Below, piece after piece: positions 22,903 through 30,091 of a stretch of DNA of 34,535 nucleotides (positions are counted from its first letter, which is position 1; every line of letters begins with the position of its first letter). The DNA lies in NCBI GenBank assembly GCA_046730475.1, contig JBKPIY010000079.1, positions 1-34,535 on the forward strand. The letters are read 5' to 3'. This DNA is from JBKPIY01 sp046730475 (GTDB lineage: Bacteria; Actinomycetota; Thermoleophilia; Solirubrobacterales; 70-9). The notes beneath the pieces are model-generated. The model saw only the letters and a program-made list of their open reading frames with translations. It searched no databases and had not been told where the DNA came from. Made by a program: the position numbers and the translations under genes.

Positions 22903-23993
22903 GCGTCACCTTCGCCGAGAAGCTCGCCAGGATTCCGAGCTACCAGGCCGGCGCGTCGCTCGAGCAGGCGACTGCGCGAGCGGAGACCGCCGACGCGATC
23001 AAGCTCGCCTCAAACGAATCGCCCTTCCCGCCCCACCCTGCGGTGGTGGAGGCGATCAGGCGGGCGGCCGCCGACGTCAACCGCTACCCGGACCCCGAGG
23101 CGGCCGTGCTTCGCCGGCGGATCGCCGAGCGCCACGAGACCGAGCCAGGCAGGATCGCGGTCGGAAACGGCTCCTGCGAGCTGCTCCTGGCGGCCGCCGA
23201 GGCGCTCTGCGAGCCCGGCTCCGAGCTCCTGTTCGCCTGGCCCGCGTTCTCGATGTACCCCTACCTGGCGCCGCTGTCGGGGGCGCGTGAGCTCCGGGCG
23301 CCGCTCGACGCGGAGGAGCGCCACGACCTCGAGGCGCTCGCCGCCGAGATCACCGCCGCGACCCAGCTGGTGATCGTCTGCAACCCCAACAACCCCACTG
23401 GGACGTACCTCGCGGCGGATCGGATCGGCGCCTTCCTCGAGGACGTGCCCGCTCACGTCACCGTGATCCTCGACGAGGCCTACATCGAGTACCAGGCGAC
23501 CGACGACCCGGGCGCGAGCCGCGACCTTCTCGACCGGTTCTCGAACCTCGTCCTGCTCAGGACCTTCAGCAAGTGCTACGGCCTCGCGGGAACCCGGGTT
23601 GGCTATGCCCTCTGCTCCCCCCAGTTCCGGTCGGCGGTTGACGCCGTCCGCCAGCCCTTCAGCGTCAGCCACCTCGCCCAGGCCGCCGGGGCGGAGGCGA
23701 TCCGCCACCAGGACGACGTCATCGACCGGGTGGAGAAGAACCTGGTCGAACGCCTGTTCGTCGAGGAGCGCGTCCGCGAGCTCGGCCTCCTCAGCGCCGA
23801 CAGCGAGGCCAACTTCGCCTGGATCGACCTCGGCGACGGCGACGAGGCGGAGGTGGTCGACGTCCTCGCCCGCGCCGGGATCGCGGTCCGCGCCGGCGCC
23901 GCCCTCGGCGGCCCGGGGCACCTCCGGGTCACCTACGGAACCCGAGCCGAGAACGAGCGCTTCCTCGCCGCCCTCTCCGAGGCGATCCAGTAG
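22899..23993 (+). CDS. hisC: HisC-type aminotransferase (histidinol-phosphate or aromatic)
   Basis: The 364-residue class I/II PLP aminotransferase shows KLASNESPFPPHPAVVEAI, NRYPDPEAAVLRRRIA, CNPNNPTGTY (161-170), LDEAYIEY (191-198) and the Schiff-base lysine K225 in TFSKCYGLAGTRVGYA, the standard HisC/AroAT layout. By sequence it is HisC-like, but it sits in a Phe/Tyr cluster with no other his gene in the window, so it may serve as the aromatic aminotransferase for phenylpyruvate and 4-hydroxyphenylpyruvate, as known for HisC-like enzymes elsewhere. ATG start in an ATGA overlap with the acetyltransferase gene. aroF does not follow directly; a regulated leader lies between. Confidence 0.92.
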   Translation: MSVTFAEKLARIPSYQAGASLEQATARAETADAIKLASNESPFPPHPAVVEAIRRAAADVNRYPDPEAAVLRRRIAERHETEPGRIAVGNGSCELLLAAAEALCEPGSELLFAWPAFSMYPYLAPLSGARELRAPLDAEERHDLEALAAEITAATQLVIVCNPNNPTGTYLAADRIGAFLEDVPAHVTVILDEAYIEYQATDDPGASRDLLDRFSNLVLLRTFSKCYGLAGTRVGYALCSPQFRSAVDAVRQPFSVSHLAQAAGAEAIRHQDDVIDRVEKNLVERLFVEERVRELGLLSADSEANFAWIDLGDGDEAEVVDVLARAGIAVRAGAALGGPGHLRVTYGTRAENERFLAALSEAIQ

Positions 23994-24001
23994 GTGTTCA
24001 G

Positions 24002-24030
24002 GTGACAAACGCCTGCTGGTCTGGTACAAA
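24002..24030 (+). promoter_or_regulatory. Promoter of the aroF leader transcript
   Basis: GTGACA at 24002-24007 (5/6 to TTGACA), a spacer of exactly 17 bases, and TACAAA at 24025-24030 (4/6 to TATAAT). This is among the best sigma70-like matches in the window. The start codon of the leader peptide is 8 bases after the -10, so the leader mRNA should be almost leaderless. Confidence 0.7.
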
Positions 24031-24038
24031 CCTTGGCG

Positions 24039-24125
24039 ATGCCCGACGGCACGCGCACCTCGACTCCCTCGAGCCGCTTCGCGGCTCGCACGCGTGCCTA
24101 CTTCTACTTCTGGCGATTTAGCTAG
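24039..24125 (+). CDS. Aromatic amino acid leader peptide upstream of aroF
   Basis: A 28-codon reading frame starts with ATG 24039, 8 bases after a promoter -10, and ends with TAG 24123-24125, 103 bases before aroF. Its first 20 residues are mostly Thr, Ser, Arg and Ala; its last eight are YFYFWRFS. Six of these eight codons are aromatic (TAC, TTC, TAC, TTC, TGG, TTT), and all three aromatic amino acids occur. TTT and CGA are uncommon in this GC-rich sequence. Leader peptides with runs of the regulated amino acid just before the stop are the mark of ribosome-mediated attenuation (trpL, pheL). DAHP synthase starts the pathway to all three, which explains the mixed run. Too short for routine gene calling. 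Confidence 0.85.
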   Translation: MPDGTRTSTPSSRFAARTRAYFYFWRFS

Positions 24126-24161
24126 GCGTCCGGCCTCGCGGCTGCCGAAAGCCGCCGACGC
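24048..24161 (+). promoter_or_regulatory. Attenuator-like leader RNA of aroF
   Basis: Two large hairpins flank the aromatic codons. Upstream: GGCACGCG (24048-24055) pairs with CGCGTGCC (24091-24098), enclosing CGAGCCGC (24070-24077) with GCGGCTCG (24081-24088); this ends on the base before the first Tyr codon. Downstream, right after the leader stop: GCGTC (24126-24130) pairs with GACGC (24157-24161), enclosing GCGGCT (24138-24143) with AGCCGC (24150-24155). The arms can swap: 24072-24077 also fits 24138-24143, and 24081-24086 fits 24150-24155. No U-run follows, so the off-state may be Rho-dependent, a U-less terminator or translational. GCCTT at 24182-24186 could mask the aroF ribosome site AAGGC at 24218-24222. 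Confidence 0.6.
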
Positions 24162-24228
24162 AGAAGCATCACTCGCCGGGCGCCTTAGGCAAGGACCCTC
24201 GCTCTATCGCTAGAAAGAAGGCATTCGG

Positions 24229-25320
24229 ATGGAAATGAAGATGAAGGATCACCCGACAAGGCGCTCCGAGAGGGTTCGCGACCGCCGGATCGAGCGGATC
24301 GTGCCGCTCGTCTCACCGGAGGAGATCCTCGACCACCTGCCCCTCAGGCCCGACCAGGAGGACGCTGTGCTCGCCCGCCGGGCCGAGATCGCGGCGATCC
24401 TCGACCGCCGCGACGACCGGCTGCTGGTGGTGGTCGGACCGTGCAGCGTCCACGACGTCGACGCCGCCCTCGACTATGCCCAACGCCTGAGCGCCAGGGC
24501 CTCCGAGCTCGGCGACGAGCTCCGCATCGCGATGCGGGTTTACTTCGAGAAGCCCCGCACCACCACCGGCTGGAAGGGCCTGATCAACGACCCCCACCTG
24601 GACGGCTCCCGCGACGTCAACGTCGGGCTGCACATCGCCCGGCGGCTGCTGGTCGAGGTGCTCGACCTCGGCCTGCCTACGGGCTGCGAGTTCCTCGACC
24701 CGATCACGCCGCAGTACATCTCCGACGTGGTCGCTTGGGGCGCGATCGGGGCTCGCACCACCGAGAGCCAGATCCATCGCCAGCTCGCCTCCGGCCTGTC
24801 GATGCCGGTGGGATTCAAGAACGGCACCGCCGGCAGCGTCAGGTTGGCGGTGGACGCCGTCCGGGCGGCCGCCGCGCCCCACGCCTTCGCCGGCGTCGAC
24901 ATCGACGGGGCCCCGGCGATCTTCTACACGGAGGGGAATCCCGATTGCCACATCATCCTGCGGGGAGGGCGCGGGGCGCCGAACTACGACCCCGCCACCG
25001 TCAGCGACTCGCTCGAGCAGCTGCGCGCGGCGGGACTCCCCGAGCGGGTGGTGATCGATGCCTCCCACGACAACAGCGGCAAGGACCACGAGCGCCAGCC
25101 GCAGGTAGTGAGCGAGATCGCGGACCAGATCGCCGCCGGCAACGGGGCGATCGTCGGGGTGATGATGGAGTCCTTCCTCGTCGCCGGCCGCCAGGATCCG
25201 AGCTCGGACGCCGACATGGTCTACGGCCAGTCGATCACCGACGCGTGCATCGACTGGGATACGACCGTGCTCGCGCTCGATCAGCTCGCGGCCGCGGTCA
25301 GAGAGCGGCGCGCCGCGTAG
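24229..25320 (+). CDS. aroF: DAHP synthase, type I (AroF/G/H family)
   Basis: The enzyme condenses phosphoenolpyruvate and erythrose-4-phosphate to DAHP, the first step of aromatic biosynthesis. The 363-residue protein has GPCSVHD (70-76), MRVYFEKPRTTTGWKGLIND (102-121), FLDPITPQYISDVVAWGAIG, SMPVGFKNGT, IILRGGRGAPNYD and IDASHDNSGKDHERQ, all typical of the E. coli-type type I-alpha enzymes. ATG 24229 has GAAGG 7 bases upstream; ATG codons at 24235 and 24241 are also in frame. Expression is probably controlled by the leader upstream. The tyrA ATG touches its TAG stop, so aroF-tyrA-aroA form an operon. Confidence 0.96.
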   Translation: MEMKMKDHPTRRSERVRDRRIERIVPLVSPEEILDHLPLRPDQEDAVLARRAEIAAILDRRDDRLLVVVGPCSVHDVDAALDYAQRLSARASELGDELRIAMRVYFEKPRTTTGWKGLINDPHLDGSRDVNVGLHIARRLLVEVLDLGLPTGCEFLDPITPQYISDVVAWGAIGARTTESQIHRQLASGLSMPVGFKNGTAGSVRLAVDAVRAAAAPHAFAGVDIDGAPAIFYTEGNPDCHIILRGGRGAPNYDPATVSDSLEQLRAAGLPERVVIDASHDNSGKDHERQPQVVSEIADQIAAGNGAIVGVMMESFLVAGRQDPSSDADMVYGQSITDACIDWDTTVLALDQLAAAVRERRAA

Positions 25321-26400
25321 ATGAGGGTCGCCGTCCTCGGCGTCGGCCTGATCGGCGGCTCGATCGGGCTGGGGGCGCGGGCGCGACTCGACGCCGAGGT
25401 CTCGGGGTTCGACCCGAATCCCGACTTGCTCGAGCGCGCCGCCGAACGGGGCGCGATCGACTCCGGCGCGGCGACGGTGGCGGCGGCCTGCGAGGGGGCG
25501 GAGCTCGTCTTCTGCGCGGCGCCGGTCAGCGCCCTACCCGCGCTCGCCGCCGAGGCGCTCGCGGCCAGCGGCGAGGGGTGCGCAGTCACCGACGTCGGCT
25601 CGGTGAAGCGCGACGTGATCGCCCGGCTCGGCTCCGAGCCCAGGTTCATCGGCGGCCACCCGCTGGCGGGCGCGGAGACGTCGGGTGTCGAGAACGCCCG
25701 CGCCGATCTATTCGAGGGCGGGCGCTGGTACCTGACCCCGACCGCTCGCACCGAGGGGGTGCTGTATGCCCGGGTCCAGCGCGCGGTCGCCGATCTCGGC
25801 GCCCGGCCCCAGGCGATCGATGCCGAGGCCCATGACCACCTGATGGCGACGATGAGCCACCTGCCCCACGTCCTCGCCAACGTCCTCCTCGCCCAGGCCG
25901 AGGAGGCGGCCGCGGAGGAGTCCGAGCGCCTCCCCGAGGTGGGCCCGAGCTTTCGCGACGCGACCCGGGTGGCGGGGTCGAACCCGCCCGTCTGGGCCGA
26001 CATCTTCACCGGGAACCGCGACGCCGTCGCCGCCGAGATCGAGTCGGTCGCCGAGCGCCTCCGCAACGCCGCCGAGCTGATCCGCGCCGGGGACGCGGAC
26101 GCGGTCGCCGCCTGGCAGCAGGAGGCGGCCGTGCGCCGGCGTGCGCTGCTCGAGGCTGAGCTCGCCGGCGGGCCCCTCCAGGAGCTTCGGGTGCTCGTCC
26201 CCAACCGGCCCGGGATCGTCGCCGAGATCGCCCTCGCCCTCGGCCGGGCGGGCGTCAACATCGAGGACATGGCTCTCTATCCCGCCGCCGACATGCGCTC
26301 GGGCGCGATCTCCCTGTTCGTCGCCGGGGACGAGGAGGCGGAGCGCGCGCAGGGCCTCGTCCGCGAGCTCGGCCACGACGTCTCCCGGGTCGCCCGGTAG
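25321..26400 (+). CDS. tyrA: Prephenate dehydrogenase with ACT domain
   Basis: TyrA oxidatively decarboxylates prephenate to 4-hydroxyphenylpyruvate, the tyrosine branch. The 359-residue protein starts with the Rossmann motif VAVLGVGLIGGSIGL (3-17), then TDVGSVKRDV, FIGGHPLAGAETSGVENA with the family's catalytic histidine region, AHDHLMATMSHLPHVLA and a helical dimerisation part. From about residue 284 a C-terminal ACT domain follows (LRVLVPNRPGIVAEIALALG, then VNIEDMAL), a ligand-binding regulatory unit that suggests allosteric control, probably by tyrosine. Arogenate specificity cannot be excluded. The ATG abuts the aroF stop with no gap. Confidence 0.95.
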   Translation: MRVAVLGVGLIGGSIGLGARARLDAEVSGFDPNPDLLERAAERGAIDSGAATVAAACEGAELVFCAAPVSALPALAAEALAASGEGCAVTDVGSVKRDVIARLGSEPRFIGGHPLAGAETSGVENARADLFEGGRWYLTPTARTEGVLYARVQRAVADLGARPQAIDAEAHDHLMATMSHLPHVLANVLLAQAEEAAAEESERLPEVGPSFRDATRVAGSNPPVWADIFTGNRDAVAAEIESVAERLRNAAELIRAGDADAVAAWQQEAAVRRRALLEAELAGGPLQELRVLVPNRPGIVAEIALALGRAGVNIEDMALYPAADMRSGAISLFVAGDEEAERAQGLVRELGHDVSRVAR

Positions 26401-26416
26401 CGGGCCCGAGGATCCG

Positions 26417-27748
26417 ATGGCGTCCGCTCGCTTCTACCCCGCGGGGCCCCTGAGGGGCGCCCTTCGCCCCCCGCCCGACAAGTCGATCTCCCACCGGGCC
26501 GTCCTGATCGGAGCGATGGCCGAGTCTGCCACCAGGGTGTCGGGTTACCTCGACTCCGCCGATACCCGCTCCACGATCGGGGCGGCGAGGGCGGTCGGCG
26601 CCACCGTCCGTGAGCGCGGCTCGGGCGATGGGAGGGTCGATCTCGAGATCGAGGGGGTCGGCCTCCGGGGCCCCGCGCCCGCCTCGATCGACGTCGGCAA
26701 CGCGGGTACCCTGCTGCGGCTGATGCCGGGCTGGCTGGCGGGCCAGGACGGCGGGGAGTGGGACCTCGACGGTGACCAGTCGATCCGCCGGCGCCCGGTC
26801 GACAGGATCGCGGCCCCGCTGGCCGAGATGGGGGCGGACCTCGACTGCCGGGACGGGCGGCTGCCGCCGGTTCGGATCCGCGGGGCGCCGCTCCGGGCGA
26901 TCGACTACGAGCTCCCGGTCGCGAGCGCCCAGGTGAAGTCGTGTCTGCTGCTCGCGGGCCTCCTCGCCGAGGGGGTGACCCAGGTTCGGGAGCCCGCCCC
27001 GACCCGCGATCACACCGAGCGGATGCTCGCCTCGGCGGGCGCCCGGATCGAGCGAAGCGGGAATCGGGTGAGCGTGGCGCCGATCGAGAGGCTCGAGGCG
27101 GGGGATATGAGCGTCCCGGGCGACTTCTCCTCGGCGGCCTTCGCCCTGGCGGGGGCGCTGATCGTCCCCGGCAGCGAGGTCGAGTTCCGCGAGGTCGGCC
27201 TCAACCAGACCAGGATCGGGCTCCTCTCGATCCTCGCTCGAATGGGGGCGCCGATGGGCGCGGCGGGGGAGGGAGGGGCCCTCGGCCTCGCGGTCGACCC
27301 GATCGGCGACGGCGATCCGGAGCCGTTCGGGACCCTGTGGGCGCGCCACTGGGGGCTCCGGGGGGCGGTGGTCAGCGGGGAGGAGGTGCCGCTCGCGATC
27401 GACGAGCTTCCGCTGGTGGCGCTCGTCGGCTGCTTCGCCGAGGGCGAGACGACCGTCTCCGGGGCCGCCGAGCTTCGCCACAAGGAGTCCGACCGGATCG
27501 CCGGCGTGGTCGAGGGCCTGCGCGGCCTCGGCGCCGAGATCGACGCGACCGACGACGGCTTCGCCGTCGGTGGCACCGGTGGCCTCCGCGGCGGCCGCCT
27601 CGACGCCCGCGGCGATCACCGCCTGGCGATGCTGGGGGCGGTCGCCGGCCTCGCCTCGCGCGAGGGGGTCGAGGTGGACGGCTTCGACGCCGTCGCGGTC
27701 AGCTACCCCGGCTTCGAGCGCGACCTTCGCTCGCTGATCCGGGCCTAG
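26417..27748 (+). CDS. aroA: 3-phosphoshikimate 1-carboxyvinyltransferase (EPSP synthase)
   Basis: AroA transfers the enolpyruvyl group of PEP to shikimate-3-phosphate, the sixth shikimate step. The 443-residue protein has PPPDKSISHRAVLIGAMA, SIDVGNAGTLLRLMPGWLAG, GDQSIRRRPVDR, SAQVKSCLLLAGLLAEG, PTRDHTERML, PGDFSSAAFALAGALI, AELRHKESDRIAGVVEGL and GDHRLAMLGAVAGL, all active-site or fold signatures. The RDHTE and SAQVKS forms resemble Gram-positive enzymes. ATG 26417 follows GAGG by 5 bases and lies 16 bases after tyrA. Its TAG shares CTAG with the stop of the opposing cupin gene. Confidence 0.96.
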   Translation: MASARFYPAGPLRGALRPPPDKSISHRAVLIGAMAESATRVSGYLDSADTRSTIGAARAVGATVRERGSGDGRVDLEIEGVGLRGPAPASIDVGNAGTLLRLMPGWLAGQDGGEWDLDGDQSIRRRPVDRIAAPLAEMGADLDCRDGRLPPVRIRGAPLRAIDYELPVASAQVKSCLLLAGLLAEGVTQVREPAPTRDHTERMLASAGARIERSGNRVSVAPIERLEAGDMSVPGDFSSAAFALAGALIVPGSEVEFREVGLNQTRIGLLSILARMGAPMGAAGEGGALGLAVDPIGDGDPEPFGTLWARHWGLRGAVVSGEEVPLAIDELPLVALVGCFAEGETTVSGAAELRHKESDRIAGVVEGLRGLGAEIDATDDGFAVGGTGGLRGGRLDARGDHRLAMLGAVAGLASREGVEVDGFDAVAVSYPGFERDLRSLIRA

Positions 27749-28083
27749 GCGGCGCCCTGGCTCGGGTGGCCCTCGCCGGGCCAGGGGGCGAGGACGAGGA
27801 GGAGGCGGGCGTCCTCGGTCGCCTTCACCTCGTGGCGTTCGGCGGGGTCGAAGATGGCGAGCAGGCCGGTGCCGCCGCCCGCGGAGTCGCCCTCGGGGGT
27901 GGTGATCTCGATCGCCCCGTCGACGACCAGGATCCAGGCGCGCTCGTGCACCTGGTGCTCCTGGAGGCGCTCGCCGGTGGGCAGGTTGAGGACGATCGCC
28001 CGCCCCTCGTTCTCGGAGTCGAGCACCTGGGGAGCGTGAGGCTGGACGTCGAGCTCGTTCAGGTTCCAAGTCTCCATCGGCAT
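27745..28083 (-). CDS. Small cupin-domain protein
   Basis: The 112-residue protein is a single cupin barrel. Motif 1 reads GERLQEHQVHERAWILVVDG, with two histidines and a glutamate that usually bind a metal, and motif 2 FDPAERHEVKA supplies the third histidine. Such small cupins serve as isomerases, dioxygenases or sensors; the role here is unknown. ATG 28083 or ATG 28077 may be the start; TAGAGT lies 4 and 10 bases before them respectively, so the second fits a leaderless mRNA. It overlaps the aroA stop by 4 bases tail to tail and is divergent from cmk. Confidence 0.88.
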   Translation of the reverse strand: MPMETWNLNELDVQPHAPQVLDSENEGRAIVLNLPTGERLQEHQVHERAWILVVDGAIEITTPEGDSAGGGTGLLAIFDPAERHEVKATEDARLLLVLAPWPGEGHPSQGAA

Positions 28084-28124
28084 CGAAACTCTATTCTCAC
28101 CCGCCGGGAGGCGAAACTACGCCG
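28084..28124. promoter_or_regulatory. Divergent promoter region cupin/cmk
   Basis: The 41 bases between the two divergent start codons must hold both promoters unless cmk is served from elsewhere. On the plus strand TATTCT (28092-28097) could be a -10 for cmk, with GGAGG at 28107-28111 as a rather distant (13 bases) ribosome site. On the minus strand the same bases give TAGAGT (28093-28088) for the cupin. The two -10 candidates overlap, so mutual exclusion is possible. Confidence 0.4.
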
Positions 28125-28760
28125 ATGGTGATCGCGATCGACGGCCCCGCCGGGGCCGGGAAGTCGACCGTGGCGCGCGCCGTCGCCGAGGCGCTCGGCT
28201 ACACCTACCTCGACTCGGGTGCGATGTACCGGTGCGTGGCGCTGGCGGCGATCCATCGCGGCGTCGACCTCGACGACGGCGCCGCGCTCGGGGAGCTCAC
28301 CCGCTCGCTCGAGCTTGAGCTCGTCCCGGAGGTGCGGATCGACGGCCGCGACGTGAGCGAGCAAATCCGCGCCCCCGAGGTCTCCGCCGCCGCCTCCAGG
28401 GTCTCGGTCCACCCCGAGGTCCGCGAGGCGATGGTGGAGCGCCAGCGCGAGCTGATCGCCGACGGCCGTTACGTCGCCGAGGGCCGCGACGTCGGCACCG
28501 TGGTCAGCCCAGACGCTCCGCTCAAGGTCTTCCTCACCGCGGCCGAGGACGAGCGCGCTCGCAGGCGCGCCGCCGAGTCGGGCGAGAGCGTCGTCCGGGT
28601 CCTCGCCGACCAGCGGATCCGCGACCAGCGCGACCGGCGACGCGAGCACGGTGCCCTCCGCCGGGCCGAGGACTCGGTCGCCCTCGACACGACCAACCTC
28701 TCGGTCGATGAGGTGGTGAAGCGGGTGGTGGGGCTGGCGCGGGAGCGGGGGCTGGCGTGA
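28125..28760 (+). CDS. cmk: Cytidylate kinase
   Basis: Cmk phosphorylates CMP and dCMP with ATP. The 211-residue protein starts with the P-loop IAIDGPAGAGKSTVARAVAE, then YTYLDSGAMYRCVAL, VAEGRDVGTVVSPDAPLKVF (nucleotide monophosphate-binding region), the LID-like DQRIRDQRDRRREHGAL and SVALDTTNLSVDEVV. The length is normal. ATG at 28125. It is followed by der in a GTGA overlap, an arrangement shared with many Gram-positive and actinobacterial genomes, where cmk follows aroA. Confidence 0.96.
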   Translation: MVIAIDGPAGAGKSTVARAVAEALGYTYLDSGAMYRCVALAAIHRGVDLDDGAALGELTRSLELELVPEVRIDGRDVSEQIRAPEVSAAASRVSVHPEVREAMVERQRELIADGRYVAEGRDVGTVVSPDAPLKVFLTAAEDERARRRAAESGESVVRVLADQRIRDQRDRRREHGALRRAEDSVALDTTNLSVDEVVKRVVGLARERGLA

Positions 28761-30091
28761 ACGTCGCGGTCGTCGGCTTCCCCAACGTCGGCAAGAGCAC
28801 CCTCGTGAACCGGCTCGCCGGCGGCCGCGAGGCCGTCACCCACCCTGACCCGGGGGTGACCCGCGACCGCCGCTCGCTCGAGTGTGAGTGGAACGGGGTC
28901 AGGTTCGACCTGGTCGACACCGGGGGAGTCGATCTCGCCGACCCCGACGAGCTCTCGCGCGCGGTCCGGCGCCAGGCGCAAGCGGCGATCGCCGACGCCG
29001 ACGTGATCCTGCTGGTGGTCGACGCCCGGGCGGGGCTTGGCCCCGGGGACGCTGAGCTCGCCGCGCTCCTGCGGGGAGCGGCCCAACCGGTCCTGGTCGC
29101 CGCCAACAAGATCGACCGCCCCGGGGACGCGCCGCTGGCGGCCGCGTTCCACCGCCTCGGCCTCGGCGAGCCGCATCCGGTCTCCGCCGCCCACGGGCTC
29201 GGAACCGGTGACCTCCTCGACCTGATCGTTGCCGAGCTTCGCGGCCGGGGCGCCGCCGAGGCCGGCCCGGAGGCCGAGCCTCCGCCCCGGATTGCCATCC
29301 TCGGGCGCCCGAACGTCGGCAAGTCCTCGCTTCTCAACTCGCTCCTCGGCTCCGAGCGGGTGATCGTCTCCGAGCGCCCCGGGACCACCCGGGACCCGGT
29401 CGATACCCGGGCAGAGCTCGACGGCCGCCCGATCGTCCTCGTCGACACCGCCGGCCTCCGGCGCCGGGGGAAGGTCGCGGGGACGGTCGCCTACTACGCC
29501 CAGCTCCGGTCCGAGCGCGCCGCTGAGAGGGCGGACGCGGCGATCGTCGTCTGCGACGCGTCCGAGGGGCTCACCTCGGAGGATCTCCGGGTGGCGGAGC
29601 TCGCGATGCGCTCCGGCTGCGCGACTGTCCTGGCGCTCAACAAGTGGGACGTCGCCCGCACCGACCTCGAGGACGCCGGCGCCCGGGCGAGGCGCAAGCT
29701 CAGGCTTCGCCCCCCGCTCCTGACCTGCTCGGCCCTGAACGGCGCCGGGACGACGACGGTCCTGCGGGAGGCGGTCGCTTTGGCGGACCGGGCGGCCGAG
29801 CGCATCCCGACGCCGGCGCTGAACCGGTTCGTCTCCACCGTCGTCGCCGACCGGCCACCGCCACAGCGGCGCGGGCGGCGCCTTCGCCTCTACTACGCGG
29901 CGCAGGTAGGGCGGCGGCCACCGCGGATCGCGATCCAAGTGAACGACCGGGGCCTGATCCAGCGCGATTGGGCGTTCCACCTCGAGAACCGTATCCGCGA
30001 GGCGTACGGCCTCGAGGGCGTGCCCCTGGTGATCGACTTCGTTCCCCGCTCCCGCCGCTCGCGCCGGAGGGTGGAGGGGGCGGTCCAATGA
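28757..30091 (+). CDS. der: Ribosome assembly GTPase Der (EngA)
   Basis: Der is an essential tandem GTPase of 50S subunit maturation. The 444-residue protein has two G domains: the first with G1 GFPNVGKST (residues 7-15), VDTGG and NKID; the second with GRPNVGKSSLLNSLLG near residue 180, ERPGTTRDPV, VDTAGLRRRGK, LNKWD and SALNGAG. A C-terminal KH-like RNA-binding domain follows (TPALNRFVSTVV, KLYYAAQ-type LRLYYAAQVGRRPPRI, RIREAYGLEGVPLVIDF). GTG start overlapping the cmk stop; its own stop overlaps the next ATG (ATGA). Confidence 0.97.
   Translation: MNVAVVGFPNVGKSTLVNRLAGGREAVTHPDPGVTRDRRSLECEWNGVRFDLVDTGGVDLADPDELSRAVRRQAQAAIADADVILLVVDARAGLGPGDAELAALLRGAAQPVLVAANKIDRPGDAPLAAAFHRLGLGEPHPVSAAHGLGTGDLLDLIVAELRGRGAAEAGPEAEPPPRIAILGRPNVGKSSLLNSLLGSERVIVSERPGTTRDPVDTRAELDGRPIVLVDTAGLRRRGKVAGTVAYYAQLRSERAAERADAAIVVCDASEGLTSEDLRVAELAMRSGCATVLALNKWDVARTDLEDAGARARRKLRLRPPLLTCSALNGAGTTTVLREAVALADRAAERIPTPALNRFVSTVVADRPPPQRRGRRLRLYYAAQVGRRPPRIAIQVNDRGLIQRDWAFHLENRIREAYGLEGVPLVIDFVPRSRRSRRRVEGAVQ

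Noticed and set aside
23994..24228. T-box riboswitch before aroF
   Set aside because: There is no recognisable conserved T-box sequence or U-rich terminator, and the leader-peptide reading explains the region better.
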